Shown: one piece after another, positions 1 through 14,600 of the stretch
Layout of the letters: each line of letters begins with the position of its first letter
How positions within the stretch are numbered: the stretch's first letter is position 1
Assembly (NCBI GenBank): GCA_914767715.1
Contig: OU612065.1
Coordinates: 24,366,001 to 24,430,000, forward strand
Direction of reading: 5' to 3'
From: Membranipora membranacea
Lineage: Eukaryota > Bryozoa > Gymnolaemata > Cheilostomatida > Membraniporidae
Length of the DNA stretch: 64,000 bases
Position numbers and translations under genes: made by a program
The notes under the pieces: generated by a model
Databases searched by the model: none
What the model saw: only the letters and a program-made list of their open reading frames with translations
What the model was told of the DNA's origin: nothing

Positions 1-652
1 AATTTGGTGTGACGACCCTATGTAAATTTCATTAATTATTGGCCGGAATATGTGAGGTACTCACTGAATTGACTCAAACGATACACATGTTAATAAAGAA
101 GTCTCGATGTCATGGATGGATGTGTGGAGTGTACCCTCAAACTGATGTTTTGCTCAATAGAGTACCACCAGAGACTATAGATTTGTTAGCAATTAACTTT
201 GGTCTCTGGTGCCACTCCTTGTTTGTGTGAGACATGGGTATGGGACAAAATCAGAACATTGACGAGAGATTATTATTATGATTAAGATGTGATTACAGGT
301 AAATATTGCCAAAATGTTGCACTAGAGCAAAACGGTCAACTGCTGAACATAACAAAAAATTTGCAAATCCAGACAGCATTATTATCTTCAATAATTGAAC
401 AAAAAAAAGGATCGTCAAAAACCGGGCCTCGAAGCCTTAGTCAGTAGGTACGTTGGAATGTGTTGGCTTGGCTGGCTTGGCTCGGTACCATATCAATGCT
501 TTTAGCAACTATTGTGGTATAAATCCTTACAAGTTTACAGCTAAGTAATTATGCTTGGCATTTTCAATTACGTTAACTTTAAGTATCTCGAAAGTTTCAA
601 CTACAATGCAACAACATCAACACATGCAACATTAATCTTAGGCGAAACATTA
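1..652. other. Left edge, no gene recognised
   Basis: No exon with convincing splice sites or family similarity is seen on either strand. Short open frames (for example 39-230 on the plus strand) have no recognisable domain. The minus-strand 3' untranslated region of the LIM-only gene should run into this stretch from 652 downwards, but I see no clear AATAAA on the minus strand. Confidence 0.5.
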
Positions 653-3600
653 CTAGTTAACGGCATCTACGATGCCTCCATGGTTTTGCTGAGGGTTTTG
701 TGTAGATTCTAAAGTGTTTTGCTGTATGTTCAGGTTTAAGTGATGATGTTTATAGCTGTCGTAATTGTTATTGTTATTGTGATAACCACTTAATGGAGGA
801 TTTTCCGATGTATTATCTCCACTTTTTTCCTCGCTGTGATTCTCGCATACAATTCTACTGCCGTATAAGTAAAATCTGTCTCCAACACAAAACCTGTAAA
901 AGGGAGACAAAATGTGGTCAAAATTTCAGTTTATAGTACAGCAAGCTACAGTTTATACACCTTGTGTGGCAAATGAATCTTCTGTGCGGTACTCAATAAT
1001 TGCAATGTAAAAATACTGTACCTCAGTGGTTTTACTCTAAAAAAGTTAATATTAGCTAGGGTTTACATTAGCTATTTTGGTGGTGACTTACTGTTAGCTA
1101 GCACCAATTTATCCAGCTGAGATTATGAATAAAGGTATGAGGTATGAGTCAAGTTAATGTCAGCTAGCAATAAATTTTGTTATTCCCCCTGATTCCATGC
1201 ATGTGAAAAATGGTGAGCTTTTCCTCATGTAACTACGTATTCTTTTTGGGTAATATTACTGGTTTACAATATTACCTTAGTTTACAGTGCTGACAGGCAA
1301 AGCAGTCCAAATGATAAACATGTTCTTTGGCTCTCATAACCATCTCAAATGCTGGAATGGGCTGTAAGCACGCTGAACACTGCCCTGGTGTTCCAAATAA
1401 CCTGCAATATATAAAACGTCTTCGATGAAATAAGGGGCAACATAGATGCAGCATTTCAAAACTCCAACCTGAAATTTGAACATACTGCTGCTGGAGACTG
1501 CTCCCTATAATAACACAACAACAATTTCGATTTGGCAGTCATCGTTGTTGAAACCCAGTAGATCGGTTTGGAATATTTGTATAAATTTCCGACAGCTTGA
1601 ATAGTTCCTTTTTTTTTCTCAAATTATGTTGCCTGCTCGCTTTGGCCGCATTATGATGGTTATTTACTTTGAAAAGCACATCAGAAACTTCTGCAAATGA
1701 AGTGAAATCGAATGAATTAATCTTCGTTCGCCAAGAGCTGTGAAAGTTTGATAAACAGTGCATATTAGCAGAAGAATTGCTGTTGCAAATTTATTTTAGT
1801 AATTTCGAAGCTAACAAAGATTAGCTTTTCTGGCAGTAATAACATGGCATTTCCACACCATGAAGTGAGTTTCCTTTATGAGATATGGTGTCCCGTATAC
1901 AACATGTAAAACATCACTCAGACTTGACACATATCATAATTAGGTGCAATGTCAGCGCAGATTTATTCAATATGTGTCATTTTACATATAAATTAATTAT
2001 TGCAGATAATCATACTTTAAATGAAAAAAAAAAACATTATTAATCAGGGAATGGAAGGCAATGAAGAAATTATATGTGTCAGAAGATCGGTCCATACTAG
2101 ATCGTGATTAGTGGTTCAAGCTATTGGATTGTGGAGCCAAATTGTGATTCTAAGATGGAAACTTGGAAACTTGGATTTTAAGATGGAAACTCGACTTATC
2201 ACCAAACATGTGAGCTGTGAAATTTCACGCTGACACATTTACACTGGTCATGATAAGTTTCCTGTTGCATTTATGTGGCTGATTCATAAATATAGTTTCC
2301 TATTAAACATGCCCCGGCAATTATATAGAGAGGGTAGGAAGGAACCTCATATTTCATCTTTATCTGACCGGGTATGTTTGAAAAATATGAGACCTTCTTT
2401 TAGGACTTGAATAATCGTTTGACTTCTGCTTATCGCCTTTTTTTTATTCTACTTGAAAGTATAAGTGGTAGTAGAACAAATTAATTCAAGTGCCAACAGA
2501 GTGGATAAAAAAGATTTCGCCGAATATTGAATTACCTCACTTACTGGATGTATTTTCCGCGTAACAAAAAAATCGACTCCAACATCTGAGCAACAAATTT
2601 CAGGGAATTTGGTATCCGACTGTTTTTGTTTCAAAAATTGCAATACTACATAAATATACAGAGACTATAAATTGAGAGCAGTGTCCCCTCAACAAATAAG
2701 CAAAATCTAAACTCCGCAGCATCTGATGGTATGTGAAGGATGTTATACTATTGCAATCTGGGTACTATCTTTTTCAATTCCAATAAAACATTCATTTACA
2801 ATTTTTCCTCCTTTTTTTCCTTTTTTGTTTTTTCTCCAAAAATTTGCAATAGTTTCTTTGGTATGTTATGTAAAACATCCGACCAATAATAATCCTCATT
2901 TTGGATAATTTAAGGATGATAAGAGTATGGGGGGGGGGGGGTTATTCATTGCAAGGGTTGGTGATTAGATAATGTGGGGGGGTGGTCATTCATTGGAGGT
3001 ACCCACCTGAGGTAGTCTTGTTTGCAGAGGAGAAGATTTGCCTTAACAAAAAGTGATGATCCGACTTCACCGAGCCTACAGTCACAGCAGGAGCACTTCA
3101 GACAGTCTTCATGCCAGACCCGATCTACGGCTCGCAGCAGATACTTTTCTGTGATCGGCTAAAATTGATCGTAATAATAACAAAATGCATTTGTTTGAAT
3201 AGATATTTTTTTATGGGAATATTAAATGTCGGAAATACTTTTTTATAGCTGAAGAGCGAGTTTACCTGCTCATTGCTGACATATCCTACATATCCTAAAT
3301 GAAAACAAGGAGTTTTCACAGTGAGTTCAAAAATCAAATAAGAAATAAATATAAATATTTTCAATTATTTCAAAAATAAGAATGGATAAAAAATAATTAA
3401 AAGTTTATTGTTTGTCGTAGGTTCTACCCTATAGATTCTATCACTTGGACTTGCACCAAACTGCAAAGGTTGCTGTCAGGGCTGACATCTTCTATAAAGG
3501 AGTAAATATTAGCTAGAGTTTAGTTTAGCTAGTTCTGGGGCGACTTAATGTCAGCTAGTTTCAATTTTCACAAGCTAAGGTGGGAGCTAGCCATAAATTT

Positions 3601-3832
3601 CATCATTTCAAGCATCTGAAAAACTGGGAACAGTTCCGCTGCCAAAACTTTATTCCTCTAGGGTAGGTTTTATTTAAATTTATCCTACCTGGTTACAGCC
3701 AGCGCAGAGATTTGTGTTGCCAGGGCTGACAGCAGCAGCCGCGTTACCACCGGATATTATAGACTCTATGTGACCATTCATACTCTGATGTTGTTGACAG
3801 TCCCCTGGCTGTGTTCCACTGTTAAGCTGCAT
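653..3832 (-). CDS. LMO1/3-like: LIM-only protein, LMO1/LMO3-like, four coding exons
   Basis: Exons in transcript order are 3832-3689, 3158-3007, 1401-1276 and 893-653. All have GT/AG borders and in-phase joins, giving 220 residues. LMO proteins have two tandem zinc-binding LIM domains and act in the nucleus as adaptors, bridging LDB proteins to bHLH and GATA factors; they do not bind DNA themselves. LIM1 runs from about residue 40 (CAGCNQ, then WHEDCLKCSCCDCRLGEVGS in exon 2) and LIM2 from about residue 101 (CSACLQPIPAFEMVMRAKEH in exon 3, RFCVGDRF in exon 4). The joins DYLR/LFGT and KLR/FCVGD match LMO1/3 closely. The final LIM2 zinc ligand appears to be His (CENH) instead of the usual Asp. 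The start is taken as the ATG at 3832; an in-frame stop lies upstream and a second ATG is at 3781. Unlike vertebrate LMO1/3, there is a tail of about 65 residues rich in Asn, His and Gln. Confidence 0.88.
1045..1170. repeat. Short inverted-repeat element, family D (copy 1)
   Basis: Lies in the last LMO intron. It starts with GTTAATATTAGCTAGGG and ends with GTTAATGTCAGCTAGC, with further GCTAGC-type motifs inside. Similar AGCTAG/TTAATGTCAGCTAG blocks occur at 3499-3600, 17196-17267 and 63078-63125, so this looks like a small dispersed MITE-type repeat. Confidence 0.5.
1402..3006 (-). other. Long LMO intron 2
   Basis: An intron of 1,605 bp between the LIM1 and LIM2 exons. It contains a run of about 11 G at 2931-2941, a second G-rich stretch near 2975 and a local direct repeat of the ACTTGGA type near 2158-2175. 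No further exon is recognised inside it. Confidence 0.6.
3499..3600. repeat. Short inverted-repeat element, family D (copy 2)
   Basis: In LMO intron 1. It contains AAATATTAGCTAGAGTTTAG and TTAATGTCAGCTAG, followed by GGAGCTAGCC, the same motifs as the copy at 1045-1170. Confidence 0.5.
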
Positions 3833-6800
3833 ATTTATTCTAAGAACAACAACAAAAACAAGCTTAAGATATGCAATGCCAAGTCACCTTGCAACAGAAA
3901 GAAAGGATTGGCCCAGAAGTTGCCCATGGACAATGCAGGCATGAACTCTGAATACACCTTGATGAAATGCAAATTTCTTTTCTTGCGTACTTACGCCACT
4001 TCCCTGATTTCATGGACATGGTTGCTTTTCGGGTTATTGGCCTACAGGCTTTTGATATATTTAATATGATTACTATGGCTGAAAACATTGTAATGTCAAG
4101 GCCAGATGCCCCTGTTACTTTCTTCTTCTTATACACTTTTTATTTTGCAGACAATATCATCCTGGTTGGCTGTTTTACATAACATGTCAAAGAAATTAAA
4201 GCAAAATTTAGCGAGGGGAAAGAAAAAATTTTTTGGGTCCGATATGAGATACAGTTCTATGTAGTGCTGAGTAGATTAGGAGTTCTGTTATTGAAATATC
4301 ATCGCAAACTGTGCAGGAGAGATAATACCAGTAGATTGTTATCAGCGCTTGTTTAGCACAAATTAATGCTAATTGGCCTTATTCAATCAGAATTATACAA
4401 AACATAGTCTTTAATTAGTTTTATATCTTTGTTAATTAAGTGGTTTTGAGATCACATAATTTGAGCTTTGTAGATTCCAGGGGCAAGCTAATACTCTCCA
4501 AGTTAAACTTTTCAGGATGGTGAGGTTATGATGTGAATAGCAGGCTCAGGAAAAGCTTTAGAAAGTTAAGCAGTGAGAATGCTGTCTGTAGTCAGCACAG
4601 TGAGATGCTTATGAATGTACTGACACAAATGTAGTGTCCAAATTGCTGTTGGCCGACTTTTTGCCATTGCATTGTTTCATAAAAATCTTTGATATTTTTG
4701 ATTTACCAAGAAAAATTTCAGTGCCTATTTCAGCTTCATTTTTTAAGATGAATGTAGACTGTCTGCCATTGCAGTTTAATATGAAAACCTAAAATTGTGA
4801 TACTGGTGTTTTGTGACATTTACCAAATGCTGTTCTACTGCAGGGGTCTACTCAACAATGGATACTTCAGCTGCTTGATTACCGGTTTGCATCTCACAAA
4901 GTGACTTAGGCAAAGGGCTAAAGGAAAGTGTCTTGCACACTGTTTTGTAAAGATATTTGCCTCTTAGTGTCTAACCCTATGAATCTCATGGCTTATTCCA
5001 AAAGTTTATAAATTCTGAATTTTCAAGGTTATTTATTTCATATTGTTAACTTCCTGCAAAACAACAGAATATGACTTTGAATTGACCTGTGTAAAACCTC
5101 CAGCAGAAAATTATTAGACTGCTAATAGTTTTAAAAATATGAGAGGCAGGCATCTAATATATTGAAATTTATACTCTGGTACCACGCTTTGTCTAGTAAC
5201 AGGAATGATAATCATTTCCCAAGGGAACAGAAGAATCTGGATTAACCTTTAGCATAAATAGCTCTGCTGTCTATTGAACGCTGAGAAAGAATATCAATTT
5301 TTGTTTAAAAGAAAACATCATACAGTCTTTTTTCCTTTGCAACTCTGATGAGCATTGAGTACAAGTTCGATTGATGTCAATATTTCAAAGACAGAAAAGG
5401 AAAAATGGTCATCAGTCAACAAGAGTCGTTTGCTTATGCGACAAACTCGTTTCATCATACATCTCCTTGTTGTTGCATTTCCCTTTTGAAGATTACCTCG
5501 GTGGTTAAGCATGCTGCAGTTCATTTATGGTGCTTGATCACAAGGATAATTATGGTCTAGTGTGGTGAAGCAAAACAGGAATGGTTGCATGAAAATGACA
5601 TGTTGTTGCAGTTGATGGTTCAATAGTGTTGTTTGCATAGAGAAAAGATTGAAAATGGAAATTCAATCATGATAATATCATTGGTCCGGAGCTCAGCAGA
5701 AGAGCAAAATACAGCGAGTTTGCAGACTTGTTTTTACAATAGAGTATGCAGAAAAGAGTGCGGGATAGAACGGTGCACGCAAGGACTGGGAGAACCTTTG
5801 GATGAAACAGGACCTTGTGGTTTTAACCAACAACAGTTACCTGATACAATACAATTGTTTCCTAATTCCACTCACCTGTTTATAATGCTGAGGTTGTCCA
5901 AACGCCCAGCTATCTTTTATCTATCTCTGTTAGGATGTGTCTGTGTTGGGAAACCTATATCGTAGTGTTATGCCAGCACACAGAGCTTCCTATGATCCTT
6001 ACAGTTTGATGGTTCAGACTTGATTAGCATTGGCATGGAGATGCTGCCATACATATACAAATCAATGAAAAGCTGCCGCGCATAAGCAGCAGTTAAATGA
6101 TGAGAGCTGAGTTCACAGCTTGCCGTAAGAGTCCAGATAGATTATTAATATTAGCTGACTGCGTTCTATCATTAATACCAACACCGGGTAATATTGGAGA
6201 TCAAAACGTACATGCAGTTTGCCGTGTTCAGAACCAATACAACGGAGGTACTGCAGCAACGGGGTTGATATCGCGTCGGCATGTATATAAATGAATAACA
6301 ATAAATACTATTCTGCTGCTGTTGGCCATTAATTCGACGAAAGGCACTGAGTAATCAGCAGTAAATTGTTATTTGCATGCTTACTAATTATAAAACTGTT
6401 ATTATAGATAAACTAAATGAAAAGTATAGGAAGCTATGTACAATATCTGGGTTCACATCTCTTCCATAGCCATAGCTAACTTATTCGAGATGAAATGGCT
6501 GTAATGGCACTAAATTTGAATCAAAGGAACTAATCTTCACAAGTACAATAGCAAAGTAAACCTTTCATGCAGCCTGCTACAGCTTCAACAATGTAGTCAT
6601 TAGTGTAATGAATGCTTTCGAAATGGTGCCAATTAATTGGAGGGAAATTAAAAGCCATGTCATCCATGTGATGGCTCTGTATGTTGTCTAGACATTTTCA
6701 CAATGAAGGGTGTTTGCTGTTTGAGCTGTTCTTATCAAACAGTTTATGCTTCTGCATGGAAAAAATTTGTTTGACTAGTCAAATAGTAAAAGCAATTCTA

Positions 6801-8675
6801 GATGGCTATTTATGGAGTAAAGTTTCTAATTATCTGTGAAGGCATTTCAATCTGTGACCTACGTCTATCTAAGGAGCTGGGGTAGGATTTGAAAGGATTT
6901 CGTTTCCGGTGGAGGGTGTGGGGGGAGGGGCACGGCGAAAGGTTTGACCTCTGATCTCTGTTACAAACTTTTATATCAAATATCACCCGTGTTGCTTTTT
7001 TTAAAGACAAGGGCTGAATCTTTTGCCACAATTTAATGATTCACAGATAATTACTATTATACAAGACTTGATTTATTTTTTCTTTATAATTCATTTATCA
7101 ACTTGCCAAATTTTGATGAAGAAATTTCACAAAATTTATTTTGCAGTGTGTGAAAGTCCACAAAATTTTTCCACATCTGTCTGTTCATTTTCATATTATG
7201 TTGCTTGCCGGCCTGATGACTTTGCCATGACCTACCAAATGAACAGTACACTTGTTATAATCTTTGTTCGGATAGTTTTTTTAAAAAGTAAGCACAAATT
7301 AGGTACAGAGGAAATTAAATTGTGGACATTATCTTCGAGTCCAAGACCCACATACAAGATGGCCCTTTCATATTTATAGCTAATGCCCTACATGATGGGT
7401 TAGAATGCGTCAGATCAATCTTATACCGTACCAAGAAAACATTGCCTCTTATCTACATCAGGAAATTACTATCAGCTTTGCAGCAATGGCAGTAATTGGT
7501 GTCAGGGGAAATTCAATCTAAGAAATTACAAAATCACCGTTGCAACCAAAATTAAAATTATTGAATACTTCTGCATTGCAATCTAAATCTAGCCTCTAAT
7601 ATTAGTTTTCAATGCTCAGCTAGATTCGCAATCAGGCTGACGCCTCAACAATCATTCTAGATCCACATACAAAATCCAATCTAGATTTTATTATGTTTAC
7701 AAATTCGCAGTAGGAGAATATCACATTGGCACTTTACAATAATTATAATTATTATAGGCAAGAAATTAATTTGGCCAGAGCCAGAACATATATGGGACGG
7801 TTGATTGGTTCACTAATAAATAATACAATCACACAATTATTTTCATTTGGCTAATTGATTACTATGCTGACACATGTGCACCAAAGCTGCTGCCTGCCTG
7901 CCACTGTATTAAGGTATCTGACAGGCATCACTGAATCAGGAAGCTTCATCGGCCGCAAACTACACTATCAATCCGAATCATGCTGCCAACCTGAACAATG
8001 TGTAATGGTATACCTCATACATGGGGACTGACATAGACATGTGTTTTGTCGTAGGGCCTGACATAGCACATTTACCACAAGATCGGACCAAGTCTCTTTG
8101 AACAATCACGGTGTAGCCCCTATTTGTCAAGTCATATATGTTGTCAAGCTTAGGTACATCATTCTATCATATATAGGACCTGTTCATATTGTATATATAT
8201 TGTAGTATATTATACAGATAGAATAAATAAAATAAAATAATGAGTAAAAGAAAGGGAAAAAAAAGTTTGGGTGATCATCACCTAGACAGACAACTGTCTG
8301 ATGTTATTCTGAGTTTGAGCAGAACACTGCTAAGTTTGAGCAAAGTTGAATGGACGGATATCGATATCATTGTAAACACTCAAATCAATACCAACATTGT
8401 GATACATATCTGACTCTGAACCAATGTTAAACAGCAGGCATCATTTTATCAAGAGCTAAAAAAAGATGGGTTGTTTGCTTTGTCATAGTACGTGGTTCAT
8501 ATGACTCGTACTTGTCCTGTTTTAGAGCCAAATCAAATAGTACAATTTGTTTTGCAATATAATCAGGAAAACAAATAACAATCAAAATATAATATAATGG
8601 TGGAATTATTATATTATTTTCGTTATGATGGTATTTAATCAGTCACTCTATCTATCTTGTACATTGACTTCCACT
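3833..8675. other. Intergenic region between LMO and dynein genes
   Basis: No gene recognised in 4.8 kb. It must hold the LMO promoter/5' untranslated region (right of 3832, minus strand) and the dynein 3' untranslated region (left of 8676, minus strand). Open frames of up to about 120 codons (for example 5633-5965 and 7023-7379, plus strand) lack domains, convincing splice sites or conservation that I recognise. A family B repeat lies at 4134-4206, and an AATAAA-rich run on the plus strand lies at 8221-8241. Confidence 0.5.
4134..4206. repeat. Short element, family B (copy 1)
   Basis: Shares CACTTTTTATTTTGCAGACA, AATATCATCCTG, then TTTACATAACATGTCAAAG with copies at 26755-26806, 29023-29095 and 30261-30318. 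The ends (ATTTGGCA in other copies, and TGCCAAA) are inverted relative to each other, as in a MITE. Confidence 0.5.
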
Positions 8676-11600
8676 TTATACTTGGAGAAGTAGAGCCACG
8701 CCTCCAAGGATCCATTTAGCAGCCTTCTCTTTAGTCTTCAGGTTGAAGGTCCACACATAGGTAGGACCTCTCTGCTTGGTTTTATACACTGGACACTCGT
8801 AGATGTTTCTTGTCTCCATCCTGTCAACTGGGATGGCCTTGATGAATATGACAGGCATGGCTGGTGCAAGCTCCTTAAGTCTCGCTTCACCGATCATACC
8901 AGTCTGCGTATCCCAACGTGCACCCTCCATAAACAGACCATGGACGTAGGCACCCTCACGGGGAGGTCCACTCATGTCCTCTCGAGATTTTTTAGTTACG
9001 TCACATGATAGAGCCATCTTATCCAGGGGCCATTCGTTCTTACGGGCCATCTACAAATGGAAAACAATATCTATTAGTAGTGAAATGATAAATGCAATGA
9101 TGGAAACTCTGCTTTTTAACAGCGAAGAAAATAGGCACGCTTGTTGGATTGGAGGACGCAACATCTAAAATTATTGACCAATTACCACACGGCTCAGGTT
9201 GTAATAATTTATCCATATTACATACCTGTTGCATAATGGCAGTGAGGAAGGACTGGGGGTTGAAGAATCCAGCGAGCCACACGGCAGCAGGAAGTTGGAA
9301 GTCGCTGACCCACGTCTCCAGCTCCTTGATTCTCAGCAGCAGATCAGCGTACCACTGTGAGAGTCCAAAGAGTGAGGGATATGCTCTCTTGGCCCAAGCC
9401 TCAGGCATTCCATCGAGGTAGAGCGCATTACCCAAGTCCTCCATGTCACTGGTGATAGTAAGCTCACCCTATCAAGAGAAAAACACACTGTAATGATTCT
9501 TGCTCTTGATGAAGATGGAATTGTGGAAAACAGTGCGAAAACAAAACTACATATCACTTCACTTAATGAGGATCCGGTTCAGGATCCGAGTGAGGAATCC
9601 GTGTAGTACGGGCAGCAGCAGTATAACATATGTATGATGAGCTAAAATAATTATAGAAAAGCTCTCTACTGTTTTCTGAGCACTAAGCCTTGATAGGAAA
9701 TCTGGCTGGATATGAGGATAATGCAGACCATCTACTGCCTCATGCCACAAGATCATGCATTGTTTGGCTGTGAATTTTCTCATTTTGCAAAATTCATGTC
9801 ACACCATAGACTAAAGTACCACACCTTCTCATGTTAATACGCCCTTTTTGGCACAAACACTATGGAAACTTGTCAATACCAACACCCGTAGATCACAAGA
9901 ATAATGGAATTTTTTTTAATCATCCGTTCTAATATGGAACCATTAATCATTGCTAGAATTCGCACCTTGAGACCCAGGTCCAGCTCTTTGAGGGATCGTT
10001 TCATCTCATTGGTGAGCGTGTTCATACGCTCACACTCCTGGAAGGCTACGATCACGTACGGAGTTCTCTCCTCCGGTGGTACTTTGTTCATGATCTCCAG
10101 CATGTTGAACTCGTCAGGCAGCTTTTCGCTGATCTCATCAAGGATTGACTAAAGCAAACAGCAAATAGGAAATTAGACATAAAATTGAATAATACTATCC
10201 GCGGTAAGGGGGCATATGTTATGGTATAAACCGGTTAGTTAGAGTGAAATGGGATGAGATTGTCTTTAAAATGGGACCAACAGCAATTTTTTTAACACTT
10301 TTATTGGAAGTCTATTTCATTCCAGTAGTTCCAATAGCTGAATGTTTGCCGAATAGTGCCGATAAAAAAAGTGGAAAATGAAACAAGAGAGCTTGAGGAT
10401 GAAGATAAGTTGAAATGAAGAGAAGCTAGTATCAACAGTCTCACCTTGATCCTCTCATCCTTAGTCACACCACCACTAGCACCTGCTCCGGCCTCTCTCG
10501 GCTGCATCTCAAACACTGTTCTGAACAGGTTGTCAGAGTTGGTTGTAAGGAACTCAATCTCAGCATTAGGATGGAGACCATACAGGTATGGACTCTCCGG
10601 TGGCAGGCACTCATCAATGTAGGCGTGGTAACCCTTATAGTCTGAGTTGGGTGGTACTGGGAATCCTGGAGCCAAGTACAGCTCACCCTCCAACTGTAAG
10701 AGAAGCATAATTATTTTATAATGTAGTTTTTTTTCTAAGTGTTTATTGTCTTATAATTACAAGAATAGTAAGGTTTTTAAAGACTGACTAAAATTTACAA
10801 AGAGGCTCATCAGATAGTTCGAAACTAGAGTTATGACAGCCCCGTTCAGCACTGTAGTCCTCGACAGCAGAACTGCGCCGCCAAGAGAACAGAAGTTAAT
10901 TCATTACTTTGAAAAAAACCCTTTACCCTGATATACGCAATCAAATAGACAGTTGCACTGAATGCTGAATATTATCTAGCAATGAAGCTTAGTTTGATAA
11001 ACTGAAAATTTCTCTCAAATATTTTTCATTTCCTCCTGCCAAACTTAAACCGGGATGACAGTTGGTGGCAAGTGATCTTCTGCTGACAGGCCCTGCATCA
11101 TTGATTACGTAAGCATCGGTATCGTATTCTATTCTTAGCGCTTTGAATGGCACAGACCGCATCACGATGTAAAGCTGTTTAATTATTAGCCAATGCAGGC
11201 TTGACGGGTTGGAATGGAGAAGCGTTTTTGATTGTGCGTTGATTACCAGAAACTCAAGAAAAGATGAAATAATCCCAAATACAATGTTCTCATTAGTCGG
11301 AGATAATTGCCCAGTATTTAACAAATCTTGTTATACCAATGCTTATAATTAGGTGCCAACCATATTGCTTCAAATATAAACCTACACTTTTCAGGCCTCA
11401 TTAGCGGCAAAACAATATTTTTACACTAATGCATCTGGGTGCAAATAGAAAACGCCTAATTTCTGCCCAGCCATACTAATTGTAAACACCATTATTATAG
11501 ATGTTCATTACTTAAAACCCATATCATTAATACATTTCATCTCTTCTTCTCGCAAATTTGCGCTACCCTTTCCGAAAGTTGGCCAGGATTTTGCTATGTA

Positions 11601-14600
11601 AATTGGGTGCAAGTAAAGCTATCTCCACAACAATAACAGCGAGAAGTACAAGCTGCAAATCAATCAAACAAAATGATTACTACCAATTGATCAGCTAATT
11701 ACTTATTTATATCCCTGGACAAAGATTGCATTTTACTGAATTGTCATTTACTGTGGGAATGACTCTGACGTCACTCCCTCAATATTCTCAGGCGATGTTA
11801 ATATACTGCTGATATCCCTATTCAGTTTTTAACCTTTGTAACGGATGTGAAGTGCACCCTATATACCATACCGAGTTACATCAGGGAGTTTCGTCCCAAC
11901 CTTCCTGGTCACATAAATTAATAAAAGCATCCTGAGTTGCCTTACCAGTAGAACAGAACAGACGACTCCCAATGAATTCATGGTGAGAAGGTCACAACCA
12001 AAAGGGGTTTATAACCCAATCGGACAATTAGAGTGAAATGAATAAACGTGCTGATTTCTCGATGTTATTTATTTGTTTAAACTTGTATGTAACTTACCAT
12101 ATCTGAATGCATGTACTCCTCTAGATATGTTCTGCACAGTTTTCTATCCCAGTCATCTGTGATATGTCCACCGTACATAATCTCTCCAAACAGGTATCTC
12201 AAATCCTCCCAGGGTACCTTGGCATTAGCCTCCAGGTAGTTATACAACACCATAGCACTGATCGTCAGATCTCCGGTGTTGTATGGATACACACGATTCC
12301 ATCCTGGTGGTACAAAGGTTTATCGGTGATAAACAAAGAGCGAGATGGAAAAACTACTGCTCTTAGTTAGAAATATGTCAGACATTGGAGTATCTGTGTC
12401 TGACGCCTAGCATTTTTGTGCCAAAAGGCATTGGAAACAAGGAGTCAACAGCTACCTAATGGAATAACTGCTCTCTTACCTTGGGGACCGAACTTTCTCC
12501 TCTCACATACAACAGCATGGAAATAGCAGAGGGCGAACAGAATGGATTTGAACTCATTCTCTCTGGCACACATCTCCATAGTGTCCTGGTTAAAGTTATC
12601 CAAAGCTTTGTGCAGATTAGCCTGCATACCAGTGGGAGGCTCATTTGTGATCTTGATAGCTGACTCAAGGATACCCTGTAATCATATAAAACAGTATAAA
12701 ATATTACAACAGCTGGTCAGGCAGTGCGCCTCTAATTTCGTAAAAAAAAGATACATACAGTACAAAATTGTAATACCCGAGTTATCATACAGGGATATGT
12801 CAAAATAAATTTTAATTTTTCATTGGGGCCGACTTTGGAGAGTTTAAGGAAAACTGCATCATGGGATTTCCCTCTATAGCAAATATTAATGTACAGACAA
12901 ATGCGAATACCAATACTAATTCAATTGCTGATGATAATGCTAATACAAATGCAAATGCCAACCCTAATGCTAATGTTAATGCTAATGCTAATGAAATGTT
13001 ACCTGTGGGATGAGATGATAGGCTGGATCACCGGCTGGTTCAGCAGAGATATACACTCTGTATGACTCATGACCAGTCATACCAGACTCCTCAAGCTTCC
13101 TCTCCAGGGTGCTCAACCACTTGGCGACCAAGTGAACATTCTGTGTGGGGAATAATAGACCAATATAGTAATACCATCAAGATTTGCGAAAGAAAAGTGA
13201 GTCAATAGAAAGCTAGTAACTAAGCTAACAAGATTGATTATAACATTTTTCTCAAACCTCACTACCATAGTGTAACGAGAAAAATCTTGATTGAAGCAAG
13301 TATCAGATGATACTTCAATCAAATCAATTGAGTTAAATTAATTAAAATGTAATTTAATTCAATTCAATTAAATCAATCATACCTGCAGTACGACCCAGTG
13401 GCCTTCTTTAGACCCAAGATCCATAGCCTGTTCAGCAACGATTTCCTGTCCTTGTCCCAGTGAGATATTGATGAAGTTGTTATTGTCAAAGGTGAAGCCT
13501 AGTTTTTTACCCAAGGCTTCCACATCCTTCAGGGGGTCGACACCAGGAGACAGAATGAAGAACACAGGTGTTCCTGGGCCTGTCTCCTCATATGATTTGG
13601 CAAACTCAATAGCTCTACCTGAAACCACATAGAAATATTATTTATTACAAATAATGGCTCAGCAGAAAACAATTGTTTTAATTTGTGATTAGCTGTTGAA
13701 CACGTGAATGGTCGGCTGCAAATGGTAAAACATCAGCAATTGTGGGCTTTTTTTGGAAAAAATTGATTCTGTTTTTATGCTAAGTATGAAGTCGAGCTTT
13801 TTTTTGTAATCTGTTTCCTTCCAATGCAACACCGATTTATTTATGTTGCTACCAGTACTGGGTGTCTTGAACTTACCCTCAACGTATTTGGTTCCAAGCA
13901 TCTCTGAGACGAAGTCGGTGATGGCATAGCTCATACGATCAGGACGTAGGGCTCTCATCATGCACAACTTCTGCAGAGAAGATTTGTTCTTCCATTCCTG
14001 TGGGAACTTTTCTTTCTCAGGGCACTCAGACTCAACAAACTTCTTCCATCTTTTAGCGGATCCCTCGATGTCACGATCCAGGTTTCTAAACTCTTCCATA
14101 CCAGATAGAGCCTTGATACCTCCCCATCCATTGTGGGAGAGGAAATCTACTGGTGAGCTGACATTCTGCTGAGCTGGGAACCTCAGCAAGAAGTCCAGCT
14201 CTACTGGGTTAATAGCCTTCGATACTAATAGAATCTAAGTGAAGATACAAAACAAAATTGTAAGCTCATGCTTACATGTTCCTATTGTTACGTATTATAT
14301 TATCTATTTGGGTCAGGCTGTCCCCCCCCATCCCCGTAACTGGGCACGAGCCTAGCTACAGGATACGAATTAAGCAACATTAACTTCTCTAGCAATAAAT
14401 GGGAAGACAATTACGCATACTATGATGTATTCAATATTTTTGTTTGAACGAAATAACATCAATGTATAGCGTCTAGAAAAAATTACAATATTGCCCTTTG
14501 TAAAAGCCATGAGAGTGAGTTCATTGCATAGAGGGTCATCTCAATAAACATAATAATATAATTAATTATATAATATGATAATAATATATAGATACTTACT

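Noticed and set aside
5633-5965. 110-codon open frame on the plus strand between the LMO and dynein genes
   Set aside because: No domain, no conserved motif and no supporting splice sites; a length that arises by chance in a 5-kb gap.
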